Source: Misgurnus anguillicaudatus | Lineage: Eukaryota > Chordata > Actinopteri > Cypriniformes > Cobitidae | Direction of reading: 5' to 3' | Assembly: GCF_027580225.2 (NCBI RefSeq) | Contig: NC_073355.2 | Span: forward strand, 16,361,501-16,425,500 | Length of the DNA: 64,000 nt | Notes under the pieces: model-generated | Databases searched by the model: none | What the model saw: only the letters and a program-made list of their open reading frames with translations | Told to the model about the DNA's origin: nothing | In this document: positions 20,240 through 31,740 of the stretch, in pieces | Position numbering within the stretch: the stretch's first letter is position 1 | Layout of the letters: the number at the start of each line of letters is the position of its first letter | Made by a program: the position numbers and the translations under genes

Positions 20240-22640
20240 ATTGCAAAACCTCTTTTTATTAAAGTAAATCACATTTAATATTTACATTGATACACACAAC
20301 ACTTTGCATTTAACACTGCTTATTTAAATACCTCAGCTACAATTAGACACAGAATACAATATGGAATAATGAAAGTTATCTTATACCACAGCGCAGTGAC
20401 ATGAAAACCACTTATTATAAAGGTCTTTAATAAATCAAATAAGAGTTAAAAAAATTAGCCACCCTACTCAAAACTTGAACATTAAAATACATGCAATTAC
20501 CTTATCGGCAAGCAGATACTAAAGATTTTTCCATAACAAAACAGACATTTCAATTCAAAAGACGTTTCATTTTTCTTAAACACGTTCCAACCTGGTATTT
20601 AGTTCTGTAGTTGTTTTACTCATGATGTAGTGGAAGGCTGCATCAGTGGTCTTCATCATGGAGGGAATGGCTTTTTGGTCCAGAATGATGCAAAAATTCT
20701 GGATGCAACTTTTGTTCCCAACGCAGAGCAGGCAGGGCTGTGCTGATTCATCCCCCTCAAAGCATGGATTGATGCTCATCACCTAAGTGTTTTAAAAGAG
20801 TGTATTTGATGAATGTATTTGATGTGTATTTATGAACTTTTATGCATTTACCTGGGGTGAACAATGCAAGCAAACTAACTGCTGAATAAATAACTAGAAC
20901 AAAATACCAAAAAACTTACACAGCACAATCAGTAGCTTCAGTTGCACATTGACCCTCTCCAGTCTTTCCTCCTTTCACAAATGAAGGCAAGAGGTGAATG
21001 AGCCAGGGAAGAGCTGCCACATAACTGTCCCGTCCTAGCAAAACAGAATTTAAACACCATGAGTACACAGTTAAACTTTAAAACCGTAAAAGTAGCAAAC
21101 CCATTTACACTTACCATATTTAAACTCCTGTTGACCAGACAGAGGGTCATCCATATCTTCATCAGGACGTAGTCTGCAATTATCCTTTAATTGTTGTATG
21201 TTGGCTATTTTGCATTTCATCACCTCAGCATATTTCTGCAGATTTTCAAAGACAAAAAGAGTCAAGAAAATACCAAAAAGGGTGCAGTTTTAACCGTTAT
21301 TTGAATCAAAATCATCTCAGTATAATCATGTTAGAGACAGTGTACAGTACTAAAGTACTGTGTGTACTCACATAGTTGGTAAGCTCTTATCCTCCAAACT
21401 GGTTTAAGGAATAACAGTTCCAGAATTCATGGGTATGCCGTATTCAAATATAGTCTGGTAGGGTCCTATCACAAAAAAATGACAATAAAGACTCTGAAAA
21501 CTCAACATTCTTTTTATATTAAAAACAGCACTCAAGACAATATGAATCTTCAATTATACATTTTCAAAATAGTAATCAATTTGATTGCTATTTAATATGA
21601 TATCAATAGCAAAACGATGTATGAGAAGATAATATATTTTTATTAAAGTTGGCAGCAGGTCATGTCACTTTCTTGCCTGATTAATAACCATAATATGTAC
21701 AAAACTACATATACTAAAAAGCTTGGTTAACTGTTCAGTTATGTCAAATAAAATGATTTATATGTATAAATGAAACTTACCTTCTGTAATGAATTTATAT
21801 AAGTATTAGCAGTCGTTTCTCATTGGAAGTCATCCATGTCAGGTCTTCTGCCCTAAAAACAGCATCTCTTCTGAATGATTTGAAGCACTCAGTGTGTACT
21901 TTCACCAAACTAGCATCTATAATGACAAAAAAACAAATGTTCGCCATACACGTTTTACACTTTCGTATGTATTTGCTATTTGCATCTGTCTGACATCTAG
22001 TGCCACGAAAAGCTTACAACACACAATGCATCCAATCTGTGCATATTCTGAGGTAAAATGAATTGTTGGTTTGGCGATATTTACCCTGTTTGCATACATC
22101 TAAAAAAACACATGACGATGCGGTTTTCTCCGTGTTTTTCAGTAATTTGAATAATTAACCGATATCCGTGCACTCACGTGCATGTAAACGACCTCGTTAA
22201 CTCACGGTATCTAGCCTATATGATTACCTCATAATGAGCATCATATGGTGAATAAACGAGCTTCCATTTATTCATTTATTCATACCTTCAATTTGTAGTG
22301 CATGTCGAGTTTTATCATGGTTAAATTCTTACATTCATTCATATCTCCTGTTAATATTATCCTTCTTGGTTCAAACTTTTTGCTAGCAGTTTAACTTTAT
22401 ACCAAACTAACAAGGGAACAACGTAACACAAGGTAGCTCTGATTAAACTGAACCAAATAACGAACAAAGGGGAAATAAAATGGGAAAAATATCTTATTTA
22501 GGTTTTTTGGCATATGGCTGCGTAGAGTCAGACAGAGAAATAACAGTTTAATTTATCTAAACCATGTGAATATAATGAGATTTACCTGCTCTCTTCAGTC
22601 CTCCTTTGAAAGAAAATGGCGGAAAAATCCCTGACAGGAA
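20240..22640 (-). pseudogene. Transposon-borne multi-exon gene, broken
   Basis: Minus-strand exons can be read from splice signals. The 5' leader ends at 22586 (CAG then GTAAAT). An exon at 21781-21916 (after TATAG, before GTAAGT) reads ASLVKVHTECFKSFRRD. One at 21372-21465 (after GATAG, before GTGAGT) is followed by 21115-21235 (after CTGCAG, before GTAAGT), reading KYAEVMKCKIANIQQL. Then 20920-21034 reads RDSYVAALPWLIHLLPSF, and a last exon (20576-20772) reads INPCFEGDESAQPCLLCVG and ends at TAA. Joins 21115 to 21034 keep phase. The exon at 21372-21465 has a stop in every frame tried, the 21781-21916 exon ends in a frameshift and stop, and the 20920/20772 join needs an alternative donor. 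The C-terminal layout resembles SAMD3-like C-terminal regions common in fish repeats; this is from memory. No known function. Confidence 0.6.
20255..20260 (-). terminator. Polyadenylation signal of the transposon-borne gene
   Basis: TTTATT on the plus strand gives AATAAA on the minus strand, about 315 bases after the last in-frame stop (20576-20578). It lies inside the transposon's own subterminal region, so the element supplies its own 3' end. Confidence 0.5.
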
Positions 22641-22645
22641 ATGTT
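22586..22645 (-). promoter_or_regulatory. Probable first non-coding exon / promoter end
   Basis: On the minus strand, CCGCCATTTTCTTTCAAAGG leads to GACTGAAGAGAGCAG followed by the donor GTAAAT. GCCATTTT is typical of YY1-type core promoters near transcription starts. This places a likely start just inside the right subterminal repeat of the element. No TATA box is evident. Confidence 0.4.
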
Positions 22646-22999
22646 TACTGGAGGCGTGGCTTGATTTACACCGCTCAGTGTGAAATCTGGTAACACCCTT
22701 GTTTTACACTGACACTGTCGTTGATATAACACTGGCCTAGCAATGGCAGTGTTATTTTATTACCAGATAGTGTTAAAACAGCATCAACACTGTGTATTTA
22801 ACACCATCCCTGAAAATTTAACACTGGTGATTTTGCTGTGTACTTACCATCATTTATCAAAATATCTTCTTTTGTGTTTATCAGAAAAAAATAAATTCAT
22901 ACAGGTCAACATGAGGATGAGAAATTTTTGATGATTATTTCATTTTTGGGTGAACTATCCCTTTAACCTATTGTTTTTTAAACCCAAAATGCTAGGTTG

Positions 23000-23112
23000 T
23001 TTTAAAGTGCACCTATTTCATTGCTAAAAAACAACATTATTTTGTGTATTTGGTATAATAGAATGTGTTTTTGCGTGGTTTATGGTTAAAAAACACATTA
23101 TTTTCCACATAC
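23000..23112. mobile_element. Left end of a GTGCACCTATTTCATTG-type repeat
   Basis: AAGTGCACCTATTTCATTGC and TGTGTATTTGGTATAATAGA followed by TTTTCCACATACCGTACATT is a segment I recognise as the start of a frequent cyprinid DNA repeat. It is interrupted at 23113 by the next element. The right end was not located. Confidence 0.4.
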
Positions 23113-23350
23113 CGTACATTTCAACATGATCTCATGAGAATACGTGTGTATTTTTACGTTTCAGTGTGGTTGTACCATACGTACATTTACTTACGTTTAA
23201 AACACACTGAAACGTATAATATCGACATTTTTACAGGACAAATACGTAAATTATTTACAGCTTTACAAATGTACAAATTTGTACGCAAGTCATTCCTATT
23301 CATAAATATAAAAATCACAGGCATTGGCGTTTCTTTCTCATATTAATGAC
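23113..23350. mobile_element. Left part of a long-hairpin element, CAACATGATCTCA end
   Basis: The start CAACATGATCTCATGAGAAT has the same first 13 bases as the complete element at 63477-63991. The arm is rich in TACGT words (CATACGTACATTTACTTACG). Near 24,215-24,260 the sequence TTGGGTTTAGGGTAGGG resembles the core seen in the complete copies. The right end is absent or too diverged to see. Confidence 0.5.
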
Positions 23351-24286
23351 ATGTTTTCAGTCATATTTTCTGACTTATTTAGTTAGGACAGTTTACCCAT
23401 TTACCTAATGAAATTTTCACAATATTTCACAATATTGAACATTTTAAAACTTTAAAATGTATAACATTGCTGTAGTTATTTAACTATTTTTTAATATTTA
23501 GTTTGTTTGCCATGACACACAAAAAAACGCATTTTCTCCTATGCTGTCTATGCAATACGTTATTATTACTACTAAGCAATAATTATAACAAAATACAACA
23601 TAAGTTCACAAAAGATGTTACTTTTATTCATTTGCTGTAATTCACATCTTTAAAATTCATACGATTGCAAGGAACAGATCCAAATTCACCTTTAATCCAG
23701 CGATCTTGATCCAAGTTCTCATCAGCAACCATAAAGTCAGTTATAATATAAATTTTAATTCAAATATTGTGCCTCAAAAAGCTTTACGACACATTGCTTT
23801 ACGGCAGTGAAATCAAAAGCTCATTGGCACTTTGTGTGCCACGTGACATATTTGCGTCATTTCCGTTTCCATTAGTGTACGTTTGAAATTAAAAAAGCGT
23901 GCCGTGACAGAGGGGAGCCGGATCAACGTTCTCTTGGATTAGTAACTTAAATATTTCTCTTTACTTTAACTACTTTTGGTACTGATTTTAATATTCGCAA
24001 AAAAATATAAGTTGTTGTTATTATACGTGTCTGTCTTATGCTGTTTGTAACAGTATGTAACTTAAATGATTTTAATAAACTGTTTTGCGTTGGACTGTGG
24101 TGCCTTAAAATATCTTTTAAATACTATATTGTTACTTAAATGTTTCTAAACATATCTGTCCATTACGTTGCATTATATAAAAAGAATACATTACGTATTC
24201 AAACATTTTGTATAAAAAGAGCTTGGGTTTAGGGTAGGGTTTTGGGTAGGGTTAAGGTGGTAACATATTGCTAAAATATATATATA

Positions 24287-24469
<183 letters not shown>

Positions 24470-24539
24470 TTAATTTAACCAACTCTGGGTTGAAAATAAC
24501 CCAGCATTTTTAAAGTGTATAGTCCACTTGAAGGAGTGA

Positions 24540-26349
24540 ATGAAATAAGTAAATTCGGACACTGAGTGCACTGTAAGGGTTGCACGCAGCATCTTTTGTC
24601 GAAGTGCAGGAATTCATCCAACCCAAGCCTTACAGTGGTTGTACAATTCGGTGCATTGTGGGATTGAATGAGTGCACTTGATAATGTCCACTATGATTTT
24701 GAACACCACTACCGGCTGTCCCCTCCAATAGTGCGCTATATAGGGATTTACGGGATTATTTCGTATTACACCGTGTTATTTCGGACACAGGCCTTGATGC
24801 GCATTCAAGGCACATTTTGATATGCTCAAAGAAGAAAAATAAACATCCTAATTCACATTCTTGTGAAATAGATTTTGAAAATGAGGTTTTCGAGAGAGCC
24901 GCCGCGTGCTTTGGAACCTGTCAGTACGGGCATCTGGAAAATGATCTACGACACCTGTGTTTTTATTATTGTGATTTTGTGATGCACTAGCAGGCTAAAC
25001 GGTTGCCATGCTCTGTTCATTCTCCGGCGGTGCTCAGCTGGATTGCAGAGCACTTTGTGATTTGCACAAGTGTCTGCAGTAATGGGTGTCCCTCCCAGCC
25101 AGCTCCCAGCAGATGGCTGTGATTGGCATGACAAACACAACAGGGCTCTGGCTCTCAATTACAGCTCAAACTCAGTCTCTCTGTGAGCCTGGCACATCGA
25201 TAAACTAGTATGTCACACCGGTATGGACTAGTCATTTCAGAACGTGGATCCAAAAACTTGGAAATAAACAAACACGTTTAAACAAGCAAAACTGCTTTGT
25301 TGTGCTTTAAATGGAGACGTTTTAACCTGTGCTTGTTTCCTAAAGAGGTCATAAAATAAAAAATTGCCTTAGGTTTTTTTTTTGAGCGTTTATTGCATTA
25401 CAGTATATACCTTCATTGAACCAGAAAAATGTCCATCTCGGCCCAGACAGAGCTGCAAAAATGGATTTCTGACATCAGAATCCAGTAGCTACAGTAGTAC
25501 CAAAAGAGCTGCTTTTCATGGTCATGTGCAGTACATGTCAGCCTGCATATCCTCCTCCAAAAATCCCCGTAGGTTAAAAACAAGCTGCTGATTTTTTCCC
25601 TTTAAACATATCCTGATCATTTCAATCTGACCTTCACAGTTTGAGAAGTATATTTTTGAGTGGATTGTTTTGTAAAGCTCTCACAATGTGATGCAAGATT
25701 TGCACAGAGCCTGTTATTGAAAGACAAGGCGGTTGAAACTATGTTAGACTACAAACAGTCACCAATAGAATGACTCGAATTTGTAGCATAAGCTTGTTTA
25801 AGCTAATAATCGTCAGCTCATGTGCACTAAAAAAAATATATAGTATTTTTTATTATTGTTCAATGACTTTTTAAATGTTTTAATAATTTGTGCATAATGA
25901 AATATTCTTTTTCGTATTTAGTTAGGACTCGTCCCACTCCGAAATGCCTTCTGCATTTTATATTATAGTTTAGATTATTATTATTATTTGTTTTTATTAT
26001 CTATGTTTATTTATTATTATGGATTATTGTATTGTACCGTAAATATTTATTTGGTTTCTTTAATCAGATGCCATTTCCCTTCAAAAAATTGTTTTTTTTA
26101 CTGTAGATGAATTATAGCAGCAACCATTTATCAATTTGCTAGTACCAACTTTTACCAAAATTGTACTAAATACGTTTTCCTTCTTTATTAATTCATGTTT
26201 AGTGATTAAAATTAGATTTCTCTGAATTTTTTATATATTATATTAAAGTAATTTAAACAAATAAACAAAGAAGAAACCAATAAATAAATATACATTTAAA
26301 ACATAACATTATCGTCATTGCAGAAGTGCAATTTGCTGGTTGTCCTGCA
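24540..26349. other. Gene-free stretch
   Basis: I see no gene or paired repeat ends. The short frames near 24,946-25,158 (minus) and 25,382-25,591 (plus) have no supporting motif. The part 25,820-26,300 is very AT-rich. Confidence 0.5.
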
Positions 26350-26535
26350 AGTGACCTTGTAACTTTGTTGTCTTATGAATTCACGATTACTCCAGATCAC
26401 TCATAGATCTACGATGATTTTCAAGTGCTACTTAAGTTACGAAGCTTTTGGGAAACGGCCCGTAATTCTAAGATGATTCGTACGATCGTTTTTAAGATCT
26501 ACTTAGCCTTACGATGCTTTTGGGAAACCCGGCCC
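26350..26535. repeat. GCTTTTGGGAAAC-type repeat remnant
   Basis: TTACGAAGCTTTTGGGAAAC and TTACGATGCTTTTGGGAAAC occur 85 bases apart, each followed by a GGCCC-type end (CGGCCCG, CCGGCCC). TCGTACGATCG words lie between. The complement GGGTTTCCCAAAAGC is a frequent fish MITE terminus. Only the right end looks complete. Confidence 0.5.
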
Positions 26536-26932
26536 TGATTGTTATAATTTAGTACAAATCGGTTTTATCCACAACCATTTTGCACATTTCATTGTTTTGA
26601 GGCTCTCTGAGGACATACCTCAGGAGATTAAATTGGCATTCAGAGAACACTGTATTTTCATCAATTTTTAAAGCCCACGTCATACTTCGCTTTTAAGGGT
26701 AGAGGGGACGTTGCATGCTGATTTGGTTAGATTTTCCAGCACAAACAGGGAGAAATGTGTGACCTACTTTAAACCTCTTCCTCCTGACCACTTTTACCAT
26801 CTGAATCCAGGTGTCTTGCTGTCTCGCTCCTTCGATGTCAAATAATCACCGTCTATCTGTCCTGTCGTGTACAAACCAAGTTGATTTGAAACATTGATGG
26901 ATCCTGCTGTGATTGTATGCAGCTTGATTGTA

Positions 26933-27076
26933 CACTGTAAAAAAATGATCAAATCAACATACGTTTCATGCTACATTTAACTTAACAAATTTAGTTAAAT
27001 AATTTCAACTTGTTTTATAAGTTATGCCAATTTATCAAAACTTAAAAATGTAACTTCATGCTGATTTTTTACAGTG
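26933..27076. mobile_element. TA-target MITE, CACTGTAAAAA family
   Basis: TA then CACTGTAAAAAAATGATC begins the element, and GATTTTTTACAGTG ends it. The interior GCTACATTTAACTTAAC and AATGTAACTTCATGC words are near-complementary. It is the shortest intact copy of the family seen at 1466-1667 and 51604-51766. The right TA is mutated to CG. Confidence 0.75.
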
Positions 27077-28889
27077 CGACCCCAGGTGATGTCAAACATC
27101 TACTGTATGATCCACGAGACGTGTTGTAAAGAGTACCTTTAGGCTTTCCAAATAGCAAAGCAACTATTTTCTTCTTTCATTTTGCTTTATCAAAGCTAAA
27201 GTATGTTGATTTTTATCTCCTGTTGGTGCTTACACTTTTCATTTGATTTGTATCAAGTGGCATCTTTGTTAGTTCTTTATATCTTAAAAACCTTTCGATG
27301 ACTTTCAAATGGGTTGGCATTTGCATTGGATCTCTAAAATCAAAACTCAGCCTTTATGTATACTGATGAAGAGGATGAGCTGAAGCACTCACCTTGTTTA
27401 AAACTTTGATTTTAGTCACAGTATGTCAAAGCGTCATGGATTTTCTTTGACAGACGCCTTTTAGATTACTGTGTTTATGTAACTGGCACGCAGCACCAAT
27501 GCCCTGTTGTCTCTTAAATGTACAGCACGATGTCATGGTTTTTATCGTCTGCAAGCCACGACAAATGCCGCTTTTATATATCCAAGGAGACATTTAGTCA
27601 TACCTCATTTAGTCTGAGGATACTCATCATGCTCAATTAGATAATCTGTGTTTCCTTGTCATCCCTTTTAATAATAATTATAGGGTTTAAGGCTCTAATC
27701 AAATAATTATAGACAACACACACACACACACACACGTTCTGCAGTAAAAATCCATCTGTTTGTTTTGTACAGTATAGGTAAAAAGTCTTTGCCTCCTGCT
27801 TTATACCGATCTAATCCTTCGCTGTCCACAACTTCCCCTTATAGCTATACAAATATGCTGTAAAATAAATGCTCATGAAACTTCATTATTCTTCCAAATG
27901 CCCTGAATTTGTTGGAATTTGAAGGGATTAATGGGACATGTAGAACTATACAGAGCCCTGCCAACTCCAGATGTTGCTCTTGTTATGATTGATGTTTACC
28001 GCATTCTTGTTGTGGGTAGTTGTATTTTTAATTTCGCTTTATCTGTGCCGAAGATCCATCACGGCGAGCCGAATGCTATCTGACAGCTATCGTTTCTCTT
28101 TCATCGACATAACCGCCAAAGTTACGCGATTCTCCTTGAAGGATCTTTTGTTTTACTTTGCAATTAGTTGTACAGTATGTTGATAGAAAGCAGCACGCAG
28201 GCGGTTCTGACGCGCATCTGAGCTGAAATTAATTCCTTCACGGTAACATGAGCAGTCGGCGTAGACATGACAGCAAGCCAATGAGTGGAGGATTTTCAAA
28301 TCCGGCTGCAAAAATCCAGACCAGACTGCGATTTTCATGACAGGAGAGTGTGCTATTATTTAATATGGCTGCCAAAAGAACATAGATCCACAATTTAAAG
28401 CTTGCAAAAGCGGATTACAGTCTTTGCTGTTGGACTCTGAAGCTAAATAAGAGCAGTAACCAGCGCTGCTGAATGTTGAACTTGCTGTAATCCTCCAGCA
28501 CACTGCTGATAAAAGATTACCCATAAGTAATCCTTGTGTCCAATTTATCATAATCAAAGAAAGAAAGAAAGAAGGTTAAGATGAAAGATGAAAAGAAGAA
28601 ATGGCCATTTGGCCCATACAAACCTATAAGTACTGATTTATGTCTAAAAATACTTTCTTATAATTTACTCCTTGTTTCTTTTTAACAATCATTAATGAGG
28701 GCAAATAATGCTTCCTGACTAAGTCGGACATACCATGTATTCCAGAGTTTTAGTTTTTAGTAACAGTTGTACAGCTTTCAAAAAAACAAGCATTGCATCT
28801 CGTTAAAGATTCTCCTGTTATATCACATGTTTTGTTTGTTTTTAAGTTGATACAAAAAAGTTGTAAATAAAAAGTTTTTTATTTCACCC
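27077..28889. other. Gene-free stretch
   Basis: No gene is visible. A short (CA)n tract lies at 27,717-27,736 and a GAAA-rich run at 28,557-28,575. The remainder looks non-repetitive. Confidence 0.5.
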
Positions 28890-29513
28890 AGCAAATTGCA
28901 TTGTTTGCTCGTTTCAAGATTTGTACCTAGGCGCAATGAAAACAAGGGTAACAGGGCAGCAAACAAATACAATTACAAAAAGAGTACACAAAGAAATTGC
29001 AATTTAAAAAGAAGAATCAACGATAAAAAGTTCACTTAAAGAAGTACAAAAAAAATCCCTAAATAGTGCAAGCAATTTACAACAACCCTGTATTACAGTT
29101 TTTTACAATCACTTTGCTACTATTTTCAGAACATTGATGTAATTTTTACAATTTTAGATACAAAACTCAAAACGGTTATCACTTGTAACACAGGCTGTCT
29201 AGTGTTCAAAACATTGCATTGTGCATTCACATCTTTAAAGACATTTTGCACTTGCACAATCATTGTTTCAAAACACAAATTTACTGTGAAAAACCATTGA
29301 AACATAACTATAGATCACACACAAGTAACTGATAGTTTCACTAAGTCATTGTTTGTACAATCATTAAATATTGTAGAACAAAATTGGTGATACAGATTTC
29401 ATTATGGTACATGCAGAGCAAATACATATCTGTAAAAGTACTGCAGTAGTAGAGAGAATACGACAGACACATTGAATCATTGAACAAAGTTTGTAATGTA
29501 TTGATGAAAACAC
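28890..29513. repeat. Probable DNA-transposon flank, unidentified
   Basis: AAAACTCAAAACGGTTATCA, CACAATCATTGTTTCAAAAC and CATTGAATCATTGAACAAAG give this AT-rich stretch the look of a repeat I have seen flanking fish DNA transposase genes. The stretch 30,396-30,600 appears to be its continuation beyond the ACGTC element. I found no terminal repeat or coding motif. Confidence 0.3.
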
Positions 29514-29651
29514 TACCCACTAAACACAGGACGTCGGATAGACGTGCAGATCATGTCTATATTGGGTCTGTCGGTCCATGACCAATTCTGGACATGTATT
29601 CGACGTCCAAACTAGGTCCACTATTTGGACGTCCAACCATGACCCTACTTA

Positions 29652-29773
29652 GACGTCATATTTACGGGCAACATTTGACGTTTGAACTGGGTAATTTTTT
29701 GGACGTCATTTGGACGTCATATTTACGGGCAACATTTGACGTTTGAACTGGGTGATTCTTTGGACGTCATTTG
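29652..29773. repeat. 61-bp tandem duplication in the ACGTC element
   Basis: Two adjacent units begin GACGTCATATTTACGGGCAA and differ at only about two positions (GGGTAATTTTTT versus GGGTGATTCTTT). Each unit carries three ACGTC/ACGTT words. Confidence 0.9.
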
Positions 29774-30076
29774 GACGTCTATGACATACCTATGTCTATA
29801 TTACATGATTAGGCCTATATTACAAATATCAGCATTATTGTACCAACATGATTAATACTTACGAATAGTCTATATTATTTATACAGTACTGTTTTTTCTG
29901 CTTTCTTGAATTATATACAAATTCATCTAAATGTACAATTAAAAATCTGTAATTAAATGTCTAGTTCGTTATTTTAAAAGTATATGACCATAGTTTAACA
30001 TGAAAATATTCTCACCTATTCTCATAGAGTTTGCTATGAATGCAATAAATTTGCCTTATAGACAACGTTAAGATAT

Positions 30077-30149
30077 GGCCGTGTGGCCGAGTGGTTAGTG
30101 AGACTTGCTTGTAACCCAGAGATCGGTAGTTCAAATCCCACCGCCGGCA
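30077..30149 (+). tRNA. tRNA-like pseudogene or SINE head
   Basis: An A-box-like TGGCCGAGTGG and a B-box-like GGTAGTTCAAATCCC stand at tRNA spacing. The T arm pairs at four of five positions, and the anticodon-loop CTTGTAA would give TGT (threonine). The acceptor stem pairs only for about four positions and the anticodon stem is poor. GATGGGTGAAGTG follows, as in fish tRNA-derived SINEs. I call this a degenerate tRNA-derived SINE head, not a functional tRNA gene. Confidence 0.5.
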
Positions 30150-30609
30150 GGCGGTGACTGTAGTGTTTCGGTTTTGCAACGGATGGGTGAAGTGTGGAGA
30201 CAATGCTTTTCCCTTTTTTTATGTTTCTTTTCCTTACACGGAGGTCCTACAGATGTAAACATTTAGACGTGCAGAAGACGTCAAAAAAAAAAGACGTCGC
30301 CTGGCGTTACAAAACAACCCCTTTTATGGACCGGATTTGGACGTCCAAAAATTACATGAAAAAGACGTTATTCCGACGTCACTTTGCGCAGTGGGTAAAG
30401 CAGGAAGTAGAGAGCTGTAGTCCAAACTGGCCGTTTGCTGTAGACTTTGAAAGGCGAATTCTGGTAAAGAAAATACATTGCCTGGCAGTAAACTTTGAGC
30501 TTTATTTATATTAGGTAATTTAAGAAGTTTTTACAAACATGCCTCACAAAAAAATCACTATAGGTGTGCATCTTGAGACAAAACAATGTCACTGATATAT
30601 GTTAAAATT

Positions 30610-30705
30610 GAACAGGACAAGGTGTTTTTAAATTAAAGCAGCTCAAACATGTATTTTAGTCTGGGACTAGGATAAGCCCTGTCCGGGAAACCGCCCCTGA
30701 GAAGT
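30610..30705. repeat. GGTTTCCCGGACAGGG MITE, one end
   Basis: TTTAGTCTGGGACTAGGATA followed by AGCCCTGTCCGGGAAACCGC is the complement of the left part of the intact copy at 39125-39231. Only this terminus is present. Confidence 0.6.
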
Positions 30706-31559
30706 GAAATATTATGTACTAAAGCTTCCTAGTCCAGTGAATATGAAGTTGGGTAAATTGGGTAAGAGAGTCTCTCAGGTATATTTACACTGCTGTTGTT
30801 CCTCTGCTGTCAGTTAGTTGATTGTTTGTTTTGTGTCATGTACCAAAGCCGAGCTCTGTGTATTTTAAGATGCTTCAGTGTTTTTGTGTTGAGGGTTTAT
30901 GTAATGATTATTCATATGATGACAGTAATCACTTTTTCTTTCATGTGTGTTTTAAGGAAAAAATATTGCACAAAATTACGAAATGATAAAACTTAAGAAA
31001 TCGTCTTAATGTTACATAATCAAAGTATAAACAGTAAGTCATATACAGTAATGATGGCAGTTAACTAAAGTATGCTTTTCAAATTGTTGTTATGGAATTG
31101 TTATGCTAGCTTGATAAGTTCACTGGACACTTGTATAGTAGTCTACCATTAGTTTACAATAACATTTACACTCTTATAATTAAAGGTGCTTCACAAGGTC
31201 ATAGAACAGGGTTTCCCAAATTGCAGTTCACAAACCACTTTTGATTGGCAGGGGGTTTGTGAGTTAATGAAGAACATTTCATTAAATTCTTCAGATTTTT
31301 GATATTTATTCAAATAAACTGTTAAATAATATTGAAGATAGAATTGTGTACATTATTACTTTATAGATGGCCCCTAAATTCATGATTATCAAATATCCAA
31401 CTTTATTTATTCTATTGGCAATTAGCTACATGCGTGGTCACGGCGAAGACCCCAACTCATATGCATCAGCAGACCACTTCAAAATAAATTAAATATTATA
31501 GACAGGAAATTACATTATGTCATTTGGATTATCACGTCAGGATAACGAGAAAAACAACA

Positions 31560-31740
31560 TGATGTTTTATTAACAAAGTTAGAGAGGAGCACGTTCAAAT
31601 AATCTGCCAATCGATCTAGTAATTACGACCAGCTGTCAACAATCAGCAATCAGGCGTCCACCTGATCGGCATCAGTGGAAGCATATATAAACATGCAGCC
31701 AACTCACCTACGTTCTTCGATAGTTCTTAGCATGGCCGGA
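31560..31740 (+). promoter_or_regulatory. Probable promoter of the DIRS-like element
   Basis: GCATATATAAACATGC (TATA box near 31,684) lies about 50 bases before GTTCTTAGCATGGCCGGAGG. Upstream, AATCAGCAATCAGGCGTCCA and CCTGATCGGCATCAGTGG give an LTR-like leader. Its placement before GC-rich, retroelement-like sequence suggests an LTR promoter. No matching second LTR was found. Confidence 0.4.

Larger units (their letters stand above)
19873..22840 (-). mobile_element. TA-target transposon carrying a spliced gene, CACAGCAAAATCAC ends
   Basis: TA lies at 19871-19872 and 22841-22842. The termini CACAGCAAAATCACTGGTGT and ACACTGGTGATTTTGCTGTG are exact inverted repeats. Both subterminal regions (19,890-20,180 and 22,680-22,830) are dense in GTGTTAAA / TTTAACAC words, which could bind a transposase. 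The 2,968-bp body holds a minus-strand gene with splice sites and a polyadenylation signal (20240-22640) but no transposase-like catalytic motif that I recognise. It would therefore depend on an enzyme supplied elsewhere. It inserted into the TTAA MITE at 19624-22966. Confidence 0.8.
19624..22966. mobile_element. TTAA-flanked MITE, AGGGATAGTTC ends, split
   Basis: TTAA precedes AGGGATAGTTCCCACC on the left (TTAA at 19624-19627) and follows GGGTGAACTATCCCT on the right (22963-22966). The inner words TCTGTCATCATTACC / GATGATTATTTCATTTTTG and TTTTGATAAATGATGGTAAG / CTTACCATCATTTATCAAAA are complements. Such TTAA-bordered repeats are piggyBac- or Kolobok-like in target choice; the exact superfamily is not settled here. 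It is interrupted by the gene-bearing element at 19873-22840. Confidence 0.65.
29516..30395. mobile_element. ACGTC-rich palindromic element, CCCACT ends
   Basis: TA flanks both ends (29514-29515 and 30396-30397). The left end is CCCACTAAACACAGGACGTC and the right end GACGTCACTTTGCGCAGTGGG, imperfect complements. GACGTC or GACGT words occur throughout both arms, more than fifteen times in all. It contains a 61-bp tandem duplication (29652-29773) and a tRNA-like segment (30077-30149). CACTR-type ends could also suggest a CACTA (EnSpm) relation. There is no transposase. Confidence 0.65.

Noticed and set aside
22085..22099. A 15-base micro-exon (MYANR) in the transposon-borne gene
   Set aside because: An AG before and a GT after are present, but its length does not keep phase with the exon at 21781-21916, so it was left out of the gene model.
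30077..30149. Functional tRNA-Thr gene
   Set aside because: The acceptor and anticodon stems do not pair properly, and SINE-like sequence follows, so it is kept only as a tRNA-like pseudogene.
30194..30514. 106-codon open frame on the plus strand
   Set aside because: It runs across the right arm and end of the ACGTC palindrome into flanking DNA, so it mixes two unrelated sequences. No motif.
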